This document shows, one piece after another, positions 1-8,446 of a stretch of 64,000 bases of DNA. Both the position numbers and the translations under genes were made by a program. The stretch's first letter is position 1. Every line of letters begins with the position of its first letter. Below the pieces are notes generated by a model. That model saw only the letters and a list, made by a program, of their open reading frames with translations, was not told where the DNA came from and searched no databases. This DNA is from Acidisoma cellulosilyticum (lineage in GTDB: Bacteria > Pseudomonadota > Alphaproteobacteria > Acetobacterales > Acetobacteraceae): contig NZ_JAESVA010000004.1 of assembly GCF_020621385.1 (NCBI RefSeq), forward strand, positions 124,001 to 188,000. The letters run 5' to 3'.

Positions 1-743
1 ATATCGGCGAAGGCGATGCGATGCGGGCGGAACCCGGCCGCCGCGTAGCTGACATAGCCGTAGATGAGCGGCGCGCAGGCGATACGCGCCTCTGGCGCCG
101 CCATGGCTTCGAAAACCGCGATCGGGTCCCAGTCGAAACAGGCGGGATCGATCAGGTCTGCCAGCGCGGCCAGTTGGTCATAGGCGACGGCCGCCAAACT
201 GGGTGCGAAGAGCGGCGCCGAACCGTCCACCACCGGTGGCGCGCCGAGATTGCCGGTGAGCGTATAGAGGCTCATGAGCGTATGCGGGGACCGCAGCGGG
301 CAAAGCACCGCGCCCTGCCGGGCGAGGGTCAACACGTCATCCCAGTGCGAGAGGGGGGCAGACAAAAGATCTGGCCGCCAGGCCTGCACTTGTGTTGCCG
401 CGTCAATCGGGAAGGCCCATTGCCGACCGGCATAGGTATAGCTTGGATAGGAGGCGCCGACGCTACCGGCGGCCAGCGCCTGGGCTTCCGCCTGCCGCCC
501 CGGCATGTCGAGCGGCAAAAGGCAGTTCTCGGCCGTGATCTGTCCGACATGCGGATGATCGATCACGATCAGGTCATAGCGCGCGGCCAATTCCTCCACC
601 GGATAGGATTCGAAATCCTGCAGGGAGCGCTTGTCCCAGTCGATCTGTACGCCCGTCCGCTGCTGCCACAGGCGGGCGCAGGTGACCAGCGGATCATAGC
701 CGCGCGGATGGCTCCACGTCATGCCACGCAGGATGATGCTCAT
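1..743 (-). CDS. Extracellular solute-binding-protein-like ORF, no signal peptide (3' end off the window)
   Basis: The frame is open from an ATG at 743 to the left edge, so about 247 N-terminal codons are visible and the C-terminus is missing. The protein opens MSIILRGMTWSHPRGYDPL and resembles family-1 solute-binding proteins of sugar ABC systems (W-x-H-P-R-G-Y start, Asp-rich hinge segments such as YDLIVIDHPHVG). Unlike a normal binding protein it has no hydrophobic signal sequence; residue 1 leads straight into the first beta strand. Its ATG overlaps the TGA of the CoA-transferase gene (ATGA, 740-743), so the two are probably translationally coupled. Family assignment is moderately sure. 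A periplasmic role is doubtful from the visible N-terminus; a cytoplasmic ligand-binding role is possible. Confidence 0.7.
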   Translation of the reverse strand, partial: MSIILRGMTWSHPRGYDPLVTCARLWQQRTGVQIDWDKRSLQDFESYPVEELAARYDLIVIDHPHVGQITAENCLLPLDMPGRQAEAQALAAGSVGASYPSYTYAGRQWAFPIDAATQVQAWRPDLLSAPLSHWDDVLTLARQGAVLCPLRSPHTLMSLYTLTGNLGAPPVVDGSAPLFAPSLAAVAYDQLAALADLIDPACFDWDPIAVFEAMAAPEARIACAPLIYGYVSYAAAGFRPHRIAFAD

Positions 744-1903
744 TGGCCGAGTTCCGCACGGATGGCTGCGCTATGTTCCCCGATGCGCGGTGCCGCGCGC
801 GAAAGCGGCGGCCGTGCGCCATTGACGCGCAGCGGCGAACGGGTCGTGAGGATTTCCACGCCGTCCGAGCGTGACACGCGCTGCAGCATGTCGAGCGCCG
901 TGAAGCCGTCGCTTTCCAGAAGCTCCGGCCATTGCAGCACGCGGGCGCACCAGACATCGGCGGGTTCGAGGATCGCCAGCCAATGCTCGGTCGTATTCCG
1001 TGCCAAGGCCTCGGCGATGATGGCCTTGATCTCATCCCGCGCTGTGAACCAGCTTGGCGGATCGTCGCGGTAAGGTGCCAGCGCATCAAGGCGGAGAAGA
1101 TCGGCGAGTTTCGGGATGGGCGTCATGGCGATGGCGAGATAGCCGTCCGCCGTCGGGTAGACGCCGTAGGGTGCGGCAAGATAGGCATGGGCGCTGCGGA
1201 AGGCCGAGCGCTTCGGCGGCCGGCGGCCGTCATTGAGATGCGTGCTCAAGACTTCGAACTGGAAATCGACCAGGGCTTCCAGCAGGCTGGTCTCCACATG
1301 GCTGCCGCGGCCCGTGGTGCCGCGACGCACGAGGGCAGCGAGCAGGCCTTGCGCCAAGGCCGCGCCCGCCAGCATATCGGCGATGGCGAGCCCGAAGGGT
1401 ACCGGCCCCTGGGTCTCATCGCCATTCAGCCACATGACGCCGGACCGCGCTTGCGCCAGCAAATCCTGTCCCGGACGCTTCACCCAGGGACCGTCGTCAC
1501 CATAGCCCGTGATGCTGCCATAGACGATGCGCGGATTGAGCGCCGAGACCGCCGCATAGTCCAAGCCCAACCGCTCGATAACGCCGGGTCGGAAATTCTG
1601 GATCACGATATCGGCGCGCAGCAGAAGCTGCCTGAGCGTCGCCAGATCATCTGCGTTCTTGAGGTCGATCGCGAAGCTTTCCTTGTTGCGGTTGATGGCA
1701 TGGAAAATCGTGGAATCGCCGCCGATCTCGGTATCGCTGAGATAAAGGCGGCGAGAGAGGTCACCGCCGTCCGGCCGTTCGATCTTGATGACGCGGGCGC
1801 CGAGATCCATGAGGCGCAGCGAGGCATAGGGGCCGGACAGGAACTGGCTCATATCGACCACCAGTAGGCCGTCAAGGGGAAGGGCAGTATCGTCAGCCAT
1901 CAT
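740..1903 (-). CDS. CaiB/BaiF family CoA-transferase
   Basis: 387 residues, close to the usual length of class III CoA-transferases, which move CoA between carboxylic acids through an aspartyl-CoA intermediate. The N-terminal Rossmann-like segment has the family pattern LDGLLVVDMSQFLSGPYAS and GARVIKIERPDGGD. The probable catalytic aspartate is D176 in GLAIADMLAG (171-180). Two ATGs in tandem (1903, 1900) are possible starts. The gene begins directly after the TGA of the Gfo/Idh gene (1904-1906) and overlaps the next gene by 4 bases. In this operon it may activate a sugar-derived acid, but the substrate cannot be read from the sequence. Confidence 0.92.
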   Translation of the reverse strand: MMADDTALPLDGLLVVDMSQFLSGPYASLRLMDLGARVIKIERPDGGDLSRRLYLSDTEIGGDSTIFHAINRNKESFAIDLKNADDLATLRQLLLRADIVIQNFRPGVIERLGLDYAAVSALNPRIVYGSITGYGDDGPWVKRPGQDLLAQARSGVMWLNGDETQGPVPFGLAIADMLAGAALAQGLLAALVRRGTTGRGSHVETSLLEALVDFQFEVLSTHLNDGRRPPKRSAFRSAHAYLAAPYGVYPTADGYLAIAMTPIPKLADLLRLDALAPYRDDPPSWFTARDEIKAIIAEALARNTTEHWLAILEPADVWCARVLQWPELLESDGFTALDMLQRVSRSDGVEILTTRSPLRVNGARPPLSRAAPRIGEHSAAIRAELGQ

Positions 1904-3016
1904 TCAGGCGCCCGTATGGTGAGAGATATCGACATCGACAGGCACGGGCGTCGCGGCGCCGGCGCTGGAACGGAAACAGGCTTCGACCAGCGCCATGCTG
2001 TGCCAGGCGTCCTGGACGGAGGTGAGGAGGGTGTCATCCTCACCCGCCGCGACCCGCTGCAGATTGGACATGGTGCCGATGAAGGCATCGGGGAACCAGG
2101 TGCCGATCAACGGCACCTGACACCAATCGCTGCCTTGCCGCGTTATCCAGACCGCGTCCGGCATGCCGGTGGGGTAATTCAGCAAGGCGCCGAGCGTGAT
2201 GACGGCAGCCCCCTCCTCACCTTCCAGCTTGATGGTGGCGTCCTGAAAGCGCGGGCCGAAATCATGATGATGATTGATGGAGAGCAGGCAGCGCACATCG
2301 GCGTCGAAGTCGAGAATGGCGGAGGTGCGGGTCTGCGCGAGCTTGGTCTGCGGATGGCCGAGCGTGCGCGCCATGACGCTGCGCGGATTGCCCAGGAAGC
2401 CGCGGATGAGATCGAGATAATGGATGGAATGAACGGCGATCTCGACACGCGGCATGCCGTTCAGGAAGGGAAAGAGATGCCAGGGCGTGAGCACGGTGAT
2501 ATGCACGTCGATATCGATGATGCGGCCGAAAAACCCGCGTGCGGCGGCATCGGCCACCGCCAGCATCATGGGCGCGAAGCGGAGCTGGAAATTGACGGCG
2601 GCGACAAGCTTGCGGTCTTGGACCAGCCGAAGAATGGCCGTCGCTTCCGCCAGATCGCGGCCCATCGGCTTTTGCAGCAGGACGCCGGCGCCTTCCGGCA
2701 GCGCGCGGAGCACATCGAGATGCGCAGCGGGCGGAATCGCAAGATCGAAGACCGCGCCCGGGACCGCGACCGCCTGGGCCAGACTGTCGAAGACGGGCAG
2801 GGACCAGGTGGCGGCAAGCCGTGCCGCCCGGCCGCGATCAAGATCATAGATCCCGGCGACCGGAAAGCCGGCCTTCCGGTAGGCGGGAAGGTGGGCGTCA
2901 TTCACGATGCCGCCGGCGCCGATAATGACGATCGGGCGGCAAACGGCAGGCTTCGGCCAGGCCTGGCGCAGTGAATCGGCTGAAATATGGGACGAAACCG
3001 TCCGGCTAGTGCTCAC
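1904..3016 (-). CDS. Gfo/Idh/MocA family NAD(P)-dependent oxidoreductase
   Basis: 370 residues. The Rossmann nucleotide-binding turn is IGAGGIVNDAH (GAGGI at 33-37), and the family EKP motif appears as QKP (115-117), with Lys116 the expected catalytic residue. The C-terminal half is the usual alpha/beta substrate-binding domain. The start is a GTG at 3016 with a G-rich Shine-Dalgarno (GGGGGAA) just upstream. It is third in the leftward catabolic operon after the lactonase and mutarotase, so it probably oxidises a cyclic sugar, sugar acid or polyol. A second member of the family lies at the right end of the window and shares a similar C-terminal W-F-P pattern. Confidence 0.9.
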   Translation of the reverse strand: MSTSRTVSSHISADSLRQAWPKPAVCRPIVIIGAGGIVNDAHLPAYRKAGFPVAGIYDLDRGRAARLAATWSLPVFDSLAQAVAVPGAVFDLAIPPAAHLDVLRALPEGAGVLLQKPMGRDLAEATAILRLVQDRKLVAAVNFQLRFAPMMLAVADAAARGFFGRIIDIDVHITVLTPWHLFPFLNGMPRVEIAVHSIHYLDLIRGFLGNPRSVMARTLGHPQTKLAQTRTSAILDFDADVRCLLSINHHHDFGPRFQDATIKLEGEEGAAVITLGALLNYPTGMPDAVWITRQGSDWCQVPLIGTWFPDAFIGTMSNLQRVAAGEDDTLLTSVQDAWHSMALVEACFRSSAGAATPVPVDVDISHHTGA

Positions 3017-3103
3017 ATTTCCCCCGAAGGACCGCTTATCGTTCTTATGTGAAGGAGAATTTCACTAATGATCGATAAATGCAAGCCATTCGGGCGCAGC
3101 CCG

Positions 3104-3436
3104 TCAATCGAGGTGGAAGACCTCTTCCAGCCTCGCCCACCATTCATCCGGGCCGCGACTGGCCAGCGGCGCCTGGCAGGGCATGCAGATGTCCCACCAT
3201 TTTTGTGTCATCGGGTCGGCGGCCATCGCCGCCATATCGGACGCAAAATCCTCGCCCTCATATTCCCAATAGCCGAAGAGGATGTTTTCAGGCTCGCGCA
3301 GAAAGATCGTGTAGTTGCGGATATGGCTGGCGGAGATCTGGCGCAGAATATCGGGCCAGACGGCCGCATGCAGGCGCTTGTATTCGGCGATATGCTCGGG
3401 CTTCAGACCGATGCAAAATCCCATGCGTTGGGTCAT
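3104..3436 (-). CDS. L-rhamnose mutarotase family protein
   Basis: 110 residues from ATG 3436, which has a good ribosome-binding site (AGAAGGT). A longer frame back to 3529 only reads into the upstream gene. The sequence matches the RhaM/DUF718 dimeric alpha-beta barrel: MGFCIGLKPEHIAEYKRLHA, then WPDI, NYTIFLRE, FGYWEYEG and KWWDICMPCQ. His23 sits where the RhaM catalytic histidine lies. These enzymes interconvert alpha and beta anomers of 6-deoxy-sugars such as rhamnose or fucose. It lies 14 bases after the amidohydrolase, which supports a non-phosphorylating deoxy-sugar pathway. The exact sugar is inferred only from neighbours. Confidence 0.88.
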   Translation of the reverse strand: MTQRMGFCIGLKPEHIAEYKRLHAAVWPDILRQISASHIRNYTIFLREPENILFGYWEYEGEDFASDMAAMAADPMTQKWWDICMPCQAPLASRGPDEWWARLEEVFHLD

Positions 3437-3450
3437 TTTGACCTTCTTGT

Positions 3451-4296
3451 TTAAAAATCCTGATTGGAGAGGCGGTAGATCCGCTTCGCATTGCCGCTGA
3501 GCAATCGTGATGTCTCGCTGTCGCTGCAACCGGACAGAATCTCATGCGTGGCCTGGACCCAGCGGCCGAGATCGCCCGTGAGCGTGCAAACCGGCCAGTC
3601 GCTGCCCCAGACCACGCGGTCCCAGCCGAAACAGGCGATGCAATGCTCCACGAAAGGCCGTAGATCGGCGGTCGTCCATTGCTGCCCGGCATAGGCGACG
3701 ACCCCGGAAATCTTGCAGGCGAGATTGGGCAGCTCGGCCAGACGACGGATATCCTCGGCCCAGGGGGAGAGGGCCTGCGCTTCCACCGCCGGCACGCCGC
3801 AATGATCGAGGACGAAGCGGGTATCCGGGCAGGCGCGCACGAGGTCCGCCGCGATCGGCAATTGGCGGGCGAGCACGCAGAGATCGAAGCTCAGATCATA
3901 CTGCGCCAGACGCCGGAGATTCTCGGCGAAGAGCGGTGCTTGGCTGAGTTCATCGGGTGAGGTGTGCAGAATGCGCCGGATGCCACGGATAAAGGGCGTC
4001 GCGGCCATGCGCTCAAGCTGCGCCGCGAAATGCGGATCTTCCGGCCTTGCGGAAGCGATGGCGCCGATCACCGGCCGACCCAGACCCTGCACGAAGGCGG
4101 TTTCCGCCTCGCTCTGCTCCGGCGAAACATCGACCTCCATATGCAGGGCCGCGACAATGCCCAGCGGCTGTGCCTGGGACCAGTATTCGTCGAGGCTAAA
4201 GCTGCGGTTGAGGGCAGGGACGTCGCCCAGCCAAGGGTAGCTCAACCGGCTCTGATCGATCAGATGCAGATGGGTGTCGATGATTGGCTGGGGCAT
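3451..4296 (-). CDS. COG3618 amidohydrolase (sugar lactonase-like)
   Basis: 281 residues. The metal-binding HxH after strand 1 is visible as IIDTHLHL (His9, His11); later come FVLDHCGVP and the C-terminal VVWGSDWPV with the conserved Asp. This is the amidohydrolase-2 group that includes L-fuconolactonase, L-rhamnono-lactonase, galactarolactone isomerase and 2-pyrone-4,6-dicarboxylate lactonase. Together with the mutarotase and the divergent enolase-superfamily dehydratase, a sugar-acid lactone is the most likely substrate. The gene starts 6 bases after the IclR stop, with its ribosome-binding site inside the end of that gene, so the regulator and enzymes form one transcript. Confidence 0.87.
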   Translation of the reverse strand: MPQPIIDTHLHLIDQSRLSYPWLGDVPALNRSFSLDEYWSQAQPLGIVAALHMEVDVSPEQSEAETAFVQGLGRPVIGAIASARPEDPHFAAQLERMAATPFIRGIRRILHTSPDELSQAPLFAENLRRLAQYDLSFDLCVLARQLPIAADLVRACPDTRFVLDHCGVPAVEAQALSPWAEDIRRLAELPNLACKISGVVAYAGQQWTTADLRPFVEHCIACFGWDRVVWGSDWPVCTLTGDLGRWVQATHEILSGCSDSETSRLLSGNAKRIYRLSNQDF

Positions 4297-4302
4297 GCGC
4301 GC

Positions 4303-5076
4303 CTATTCTCCCGTGGTCGGCATGATGCGGGAGGCGGTGATGCGCAGCAAGGCCAGCGCTTCATCCGCGCCCGGCGCCATAGTGGTGTCCGCCCGTTCCA
4401 GATAAGGGCAAGTGAGGGCAGCCATGATGCTGCCATTGGGCCCGAAGATGGGCACGGAGAGGTTGAACACGCTGCCTGTCTGTTGGCTGCGCATCATCTC
4501 GAATCCCTGGGCGCGGACCGCTGCCAGCCGATCCTCGACATCCGAGGGAACCCGCTCATGCGGCATCAGGGCGTGTTCCTCCATCATCACCGCGCGGTCG
4601 CGCGGGGTCGCGAAGGCCAGCAGGATATGGCCGGACCCTGTATTGAACAGCCCGACATGGGAGCCGACGCGGATGGCGAAGCCCCAATAGCCGGGCGAAT
4701 CAACCTGGGCGATGACGACGACATGACCGCGGTCATAGATCGCCAGATGGCAGGCCTGCTGGGCGCGGCGCGCGAAGGCGCGTAGTTCCGGCATGGCCAG
4801 CGGCACAAGGCGCCGGATGGGCGCGTGCTGATGCACCAGCGTAAAGAGTTTCAGCGTCAGTTCGTAGCGATCTGTGCTGGTGCGCGTGATGTAGTCGCGC
4901 CGGGTCAACCGGTCCAGCATGCGGTAGATTTCATTCGGCGTGCGGTCCAGCGCCTTGGCGATTTCGGCCTGAGACAGCCCTTCCTCGGTCGCCGCCAGAA
5001 GTTCGAGAATATCCAGGCCTTTGTCGAGCGCGGGCGCGCGGTAGCGGTCGGCGTCGTCGGTCAAGCCATTATCCAT
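4303..5076 (-). CDS. IclR family transcriptional regulator
   Basis: 257 residues from ATG 5076, chosen because GGGAGT lies 8 bases upstream and the family homology begins at about residue 15 (ALDKGLDILELLA); upstream codons to 5172 do not look protein-like. The winged helix covers about residues 15-75 (LSQAEIAKALDRTPNEIYRMLDRL). The effector domain follows, with CHLAIYDRGHVVVIAQVDSPG and a GSGHILLAFA segment. It is the first gene of the leftward operon and diverges from the ABC transporter at 5218, so it probably controls both directions, with a sugar acid as ligand. The ligand is inferred. Confidence 0.92.
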   Translation of the reverse strand: MDNGLTDDADRYRAPALDKGLDILELLAATEEGLSQAEIAKALDRTPNEIYRMLDRLTRRDYITRTSTDRYELTLKLFTLVHQHAPIRRLVPLAMPELRAFARRAQQACHLAIYDRGHVVVIAQVDSPGYWGFAIRVGSHVGLFNTGSGHILLAFATPRDRAVMMEEHALMPHERVPSDVEDRLAAVRAQGFEMMRSQQTGSVFNLSVPIFGPNGSIMAALTCPYLERADTTMAPGADEALALLRITASRIMPTTGE

Positions 5077-5217
5077 GAAATTACTCCCTAGGCCGAGCAG
5101 GATCGTTGACCGGCCGCCCAGACCGTGCTTACCTGCGAATGTAGTATTCAAATATAAGAATGCCAACACCACTCGTGGTCAAAGAAGCGGTGGGGCGAAA
5201 AAAGGAGGATAGACAGG
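5077..5217. promoter_or_regulatory. Divergent promoter region between the IclR gene and the sugar ABC operon
   Basis: A 141-base region between two divergent starts. Its most AT-rich part (about 5137-5162) holds overlapping half-sites: GAAT-N5-ATTC (5137-5149) and ATTC-N8-GAAT (5146-5161). These are plausible IclR-type operators but the arms are only four bases long, so this is weak. The right end carries a strong Shine-Dalgarno, AAAGGAGG, for the binding-protein gene. Confidence 0.4.
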
Positions 5218-6549
5218 ATGAAAGCTGGGCGCACGCTCAAGACGCTCCTTCTGGCTTGTGTGGCAACGGTGGGCCTGACGGTCGCCGGCCAGGCGGCGGA
5301 ACAGGATTGGGGCAGCTTTCCTGGCTATACCTTGAAAGTAAAGCTGGTCGGCGGCACGCAATACGAAAAGCTCTATACGCGCATTCCCGAATGGGAAAAG
5401 GCGACGGGCGCCAAGGTGCAGATCGTCTCGTCCGAGAATTATTTCGATCTGGATCGTGAGATTAAGCAGGATATCGCATCGGGATCGGTCAATTGGTGCG
5501 TGGGTTCCAATCACACCAGTTTTGCGCCGCAATACGGCAAGTTCTATATCGACCTGAAGCCCTATATTTCCGAAGACATCCTCTCCGAATACGTGCCGAG
5601 CGCCATCCGGAATTCGACCGTGAACGGTCAACTGGTGCAGCTGCCGCGCGTCACCGATATTTCGAACATCTATTACAATGAGCTGGTCTACGACAATCCG
5701 GATGTGAAGGCCCGCTATAAGGCGAAGTTCGGCAAGGATCTGGCGCCGCCGACGACCTTCGATGAGTATAAGCAGCAGGCGATCTTCCTGTCCGCGCCGC
5801 CCAATCTTTACGGCACGGCCTTTCCTGGCAAGGATGAAGGGCTGACTGGCCGCTTCATGGAAATTCTCCGGGCCAATGGCGGCGATATGTTCGACGCGCA
5901 GATGAACCCGACTTTCAATTCCAAGGCCGGCGTCGATGCGCTGCAATTCTTCGTCGATCTGTACAAGGCGAAGGCCGTGCCGGCCGGCACGATCAACTAT
6001 ACCTGGGATGATATCGGGCAGAGCTTCGCCGCCGGCACCCTGGCGCTGGATATCGATTGGCCGGGCTTCGCGGCCTTCTTCAACAACCCCAAGACCTCGA
6101 AGATCGCAGGGCATGTCGGACTTGCACTGGCACCGATCGGTGAGGCCGGCAAGCGCGGCGGCTGGTCCGGCTCGCATTCCTTCTCCGTGACCGCCGCCTG
6201 CGACAACAAGAAGGCCGCCGTAAGCTTCGTCGAATTCATGACCGACTATGATTCGGAGATGATGGAGGCGCGGGCGGGCAATCTGCCGACACGCACCAAA
6301 GTCTTCGCGGATGTCGAGGCCGAGTTCAAGCAGCAGCATAACGACTATATGGCGAATATGTTCTCGATCTGGCAGGCATCCCTGGCGGATGCGCGCACGC
6401 CGCCGCTGATCCCGGAATGGATCGATGTCTCCAACGTCATCTGGCCGGCCATTCAATCGGCCGTCCTGGGTCAGAAGACTGCGCAACAGGCGCTGGATGA
6501 TGCCGCCGCCAAGGCCAAGCAGATCGTGCAGGACCAGAGCGACAACTAG
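5218..6549 (+). CDS. Extracellular solute-binding protein, sugar (CUT1) ABC transporter
   Basis: 443 residues, normal length for family-1 binding proteins. A clear Sec signal peptide (basic MKAGRTLK, hydrophobic core, cleavage near QAA/E at about residue 29) sends it to the periplasm. The mature part carries typical features: YEKLYTRIPEWEKATGAKV, ILRANGGDMFD and FAAGTLALDIDWPG. The start ATG has a near-perfect ribosome-binding site. Two permease genes follow. Transport of an oligosaccharide or sugar acid is likely from the family and from the catabolic neighbours; the ligand is unknown. Confidence 0.93.
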   Translation: MKAGRTLKTLLLACVATVGLTVAGQAAEQDWGSFPGYTLKVKLVGGTQYEKLYTRIPEWEKATGAKVQIVSSENYFDLDREIKQDIASGSVNWCVGSNHTSFAPQYGKFYIDLKPYISEDILSEYVPSAIRNSTVNGQLVQLPRVTDISNIYYNELVYDNPDVKARYKAKFGKDLAPPTTFDEYKQQAIFLSAPPNLYGTAFPGKDEGLTGRFMEILRANGGDMFDAQMNPTFNSKAGVDALQFFVDLYKAKAVPAGTINYTWDDIGQSFAAGTLALDIDWPGFAAFFNNPKTSKIAGHVGLALAPIGEAGKRGGWSGSHSFSVTAACDNKKAAVSFVEFMTDYDSEMMEARAGNLPTRTKVFADVEAEFKQQHNDYMANMFSIWQASLADARTPPLIPEWIDVSNVIWPAIQSAVLGQKTAQQALDDAAAKAKQIVQDQSDN

Positions 6550-6583
6550 CGTGAGTTTTCAGGCCGATAATAGAAGCAGGGTG

Positions 6584-7558
6584 ATGGCGGAAACGATCGA
6601 AGACGGAATCAGCCTGGAGGGTAGGATATCCTATCCGGTGCGGGAGAGCCGCCTGCGGCGGTTCTTCCGTCTCGGCCATGCTGCGCCCTATATTCTTGTC
6701 CTGCCGTCACTGTTCATCGTGACCTTTGTGGTGGCAATCCCGCTGGTCATATCGTTGTGGTCGAGCTTCACGCCCTATAATCTGGTGAGGCCTTGGACGC
6801 TTTATCACTATATCGGTTTCCGCAATTACCTGCGGCTGTTCAATAGTTCCGATTTCTGGTGGGCATTCGGCCGTACCGTCGTCTTTCTGACGGTCGCGCT
6901 CAATCTCGAAATGCTGCTCGGCCTTGGCCTTGCTCTGCTTGTCAACAAGATCACCGCGGGCAAACGCGCTGTCCGCACCATCATGATGTTTCCCATGATG
7001 TTCTCGCCGATCCTGGTCGGCTTTCAGTTCAAATACATCTTCAACGACAATGTCGGGCTGATCAATAATGCGCTGACCTCGCTCGGGTTCATGCATTATC
7101 CGATCGCCTGGCTGGTCAACGCCATTCTGGCACCGCTGACGATCCTGATCGCCGAGACCTGGATGTCGACCTCGGTCTTCGCGATCCTGCTGCTCGCCGG
7201 TCTGCTCGCTTTGCCGAGCGAACCGCTGGAAGCCGCCAAGGTCGATGGTTGCAATGCCTGGCAGGCCTTTCGCCATATCACTTTGCCCTTCCTGATGCCC
7301 TTCATCTATATCGCCATGACCATCCGATCACTGGATGTCGCGCGCGCCTATGATATGGTCAAGATCATGACGGATGGCGGCCCGGCGCAGCGCACGGAAC
7401 TGCTTTGGACGCTGATTGCCCGCACCGGTTACGAGGATGCGCGCATGGGCATGGCCAATGCCATGGGCTATGTCTCGATCCTGCTGTCCATTGCCGTCAC
7501 CGTCTATTTCTATCGCAAGCTGATGGCGGCCCGCAGCTATATGGGGGGTGCGGAATGA
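6584..7558 (+). CDS. Sugar ABC transporter permease (CUT1, MalF-like)
   Basis: 324 residues from ATG 6584; an in-frame GTG at 6551 right after the binding-protein stop would add 11 residues, and neither has a strong ribosome-binding site. The protein has a short cytoplasmic N-terminus, then about six membrane segments beginning YILVLPSLFIVTFVV. The cytoplasmic EAA loop is visible as EAAKVDGCNAWQAFRHITLP, which docks to the ATPase. Its last codons overlap the next permease by ATGA (7555-7558). Confidence 0.92.
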   Translation: MAETIEDGISLEGRISYPVRESRLRRFFRLGHAAPYILVLPSLFIVTFVVAIPLVISLWSSFTPYNLVRPWTLYHYIGFRNYLRLFNSSDFWWAFGRTVVFLTVALNLEMLLGLGLALLVNKITAGKRAVRTIMMFPMMFSPILVGFQFKYIFNDNVGLINNALTSLGFMHYPIAWLVNAILAPLTILIAETWMSTSVFAILLLAGLLALPSEPLEAAKVDGCNAWQAFRHITLPFLMPFIYIAMTIRSLDVARAYDMVKIMTDGGPAQRTELLWTLIARTGYEDARMGMANAMGYVSILLSIAVTVYFYRKLMAARSYMGGAE

Positions 7559-8442
7559 GCGCCGCGGTATTGTCCAACCACCCGATCAAGGCGCGGTCGG
7601 TTCGCCGGCAGGTCTGGGCCGTGCGCATCGGCCTGTTCTGCGCCATGGCGGCCCTCTGTGTGCCCGGCCTTTGGGTCATGCTGACGGCCTTCCGTCCGAA
7701 TATCGAGGTGATGGCGAAGCCGCCGGTCTGGATTCCCCATGTCCTGACCCTGGCCAATTTCCTCGGCATTTTCGGCCTATTGCCTGATCATGCGCCGGGT
7801 ATTCCGGTGACGGCCTATTTCATTAATTCCGTGGTCATCTCGGTCACCAGCACCGTCGTTGCGGTCGCGGTCGGCATGATGGGCGGCTATGCCTTCGCGC
7901 GCTATCGCTTTCGCGGCAAGGCCGGCCTGTTTCTTGGCCTCATGCTGTCGCGCACCGTGCCCGGTATCTCGCTGTCTTTGCCGCTGTTCATGCTATGGAG
8001 CCGCATCGGGCTGCTGGATACGCGGCTTGGCCTCATCATCGTCTATCTGGCGATGAATATCCCCTTCACGGTCTGGCTGACCGATGGTTTCTTTCGCCAA
8101 ATTCCGGCCGATCTGACGGAAGCCGCGATGATCGACGGCAGCACGCGCTGGCAGGCTTTCTGGCGGATCGAATTTCCGCTCGCGCGGTCAGGCCTTGCCT
8201 CCGCCGGCATCTTCGCCTTCCTGACCTCCTGGAACGAATATGCCTTGGCCGCACAACTGACGCGTACCACGGCGTCCAAAACCATGCCGGTCGGGTTGAT
8301 GGATTTCACGGCGCAATTCACCGTGGATTGGACAGGCATGTGCGCCATGGCGGTGCTGATCATCATTCCGGCCCTGATCCTGACCTTCATCGTGCAGAAG
8401 CACCTGATCGCGGGCCTCACCTTCGGCGGCGTCAAAGGCTAG
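7555..8442 (+). CDS. Sugar ABC transporter permease (CUT1, MalG-like)
   Basis: 295 residues from ATG 7555, overlapping the previous stop by four bases. About six membrane helices are present, with the first at residues 24-44. The EAA loop reads EAAMIDGSTRWQAFWRIEFP. It pairs with the preceding permease to form the channel. No ATP-binding subunit follows; the next gene is an enolase-superfamily enzyme. The ATPase must therefore come from elsewhere, as with MsmK-like ATPases shared by several CUT1 importers. Confidence 0.92.
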   Translation: MSAAVLSNHPIKARSVRRQVWAVRIGLFCAMAALCVPGLWVMLTAFRPNIEVMAKPPVWIPHVLTLANFLGIFGLLPDHAPGIPVTAYFINSVVISVTSTVVAVAVGMMGGYAFARYRFRGKAGLFLGLMLSRTVPGISLSLPLFMLWSRIGLLDTRLGLIIVYLAMNIPFTVWLTDGFFRQIPADLTEAAMIDGSTRWQAFWRIEFPLARSGLASAGIFAFLTSWNEYALAAQLTRTTASKTMPVGLMDFTAQFTVDWTGMCAMAVLIIIPALILTFIVQKHLIAGLTFGGVKG

Positions 8443-8446
8443 AGCT

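Noticed and set aside
21-1867. Long plus-strand open frames at the left edge
   Set aside because: They are antisense shadows of the binding-protein-like and CoA-transferase genes; their sequences are Arg/Gly/Gln-rich with no domain pattern.
5179-6486. 435-codon minus-strand frame opposite the CUT1 binding protein
   Set aside because: The plus strand encodes a clear binding protein with signal peptide and ribosome-binding site; the minus frame lacks any recognisable motif.
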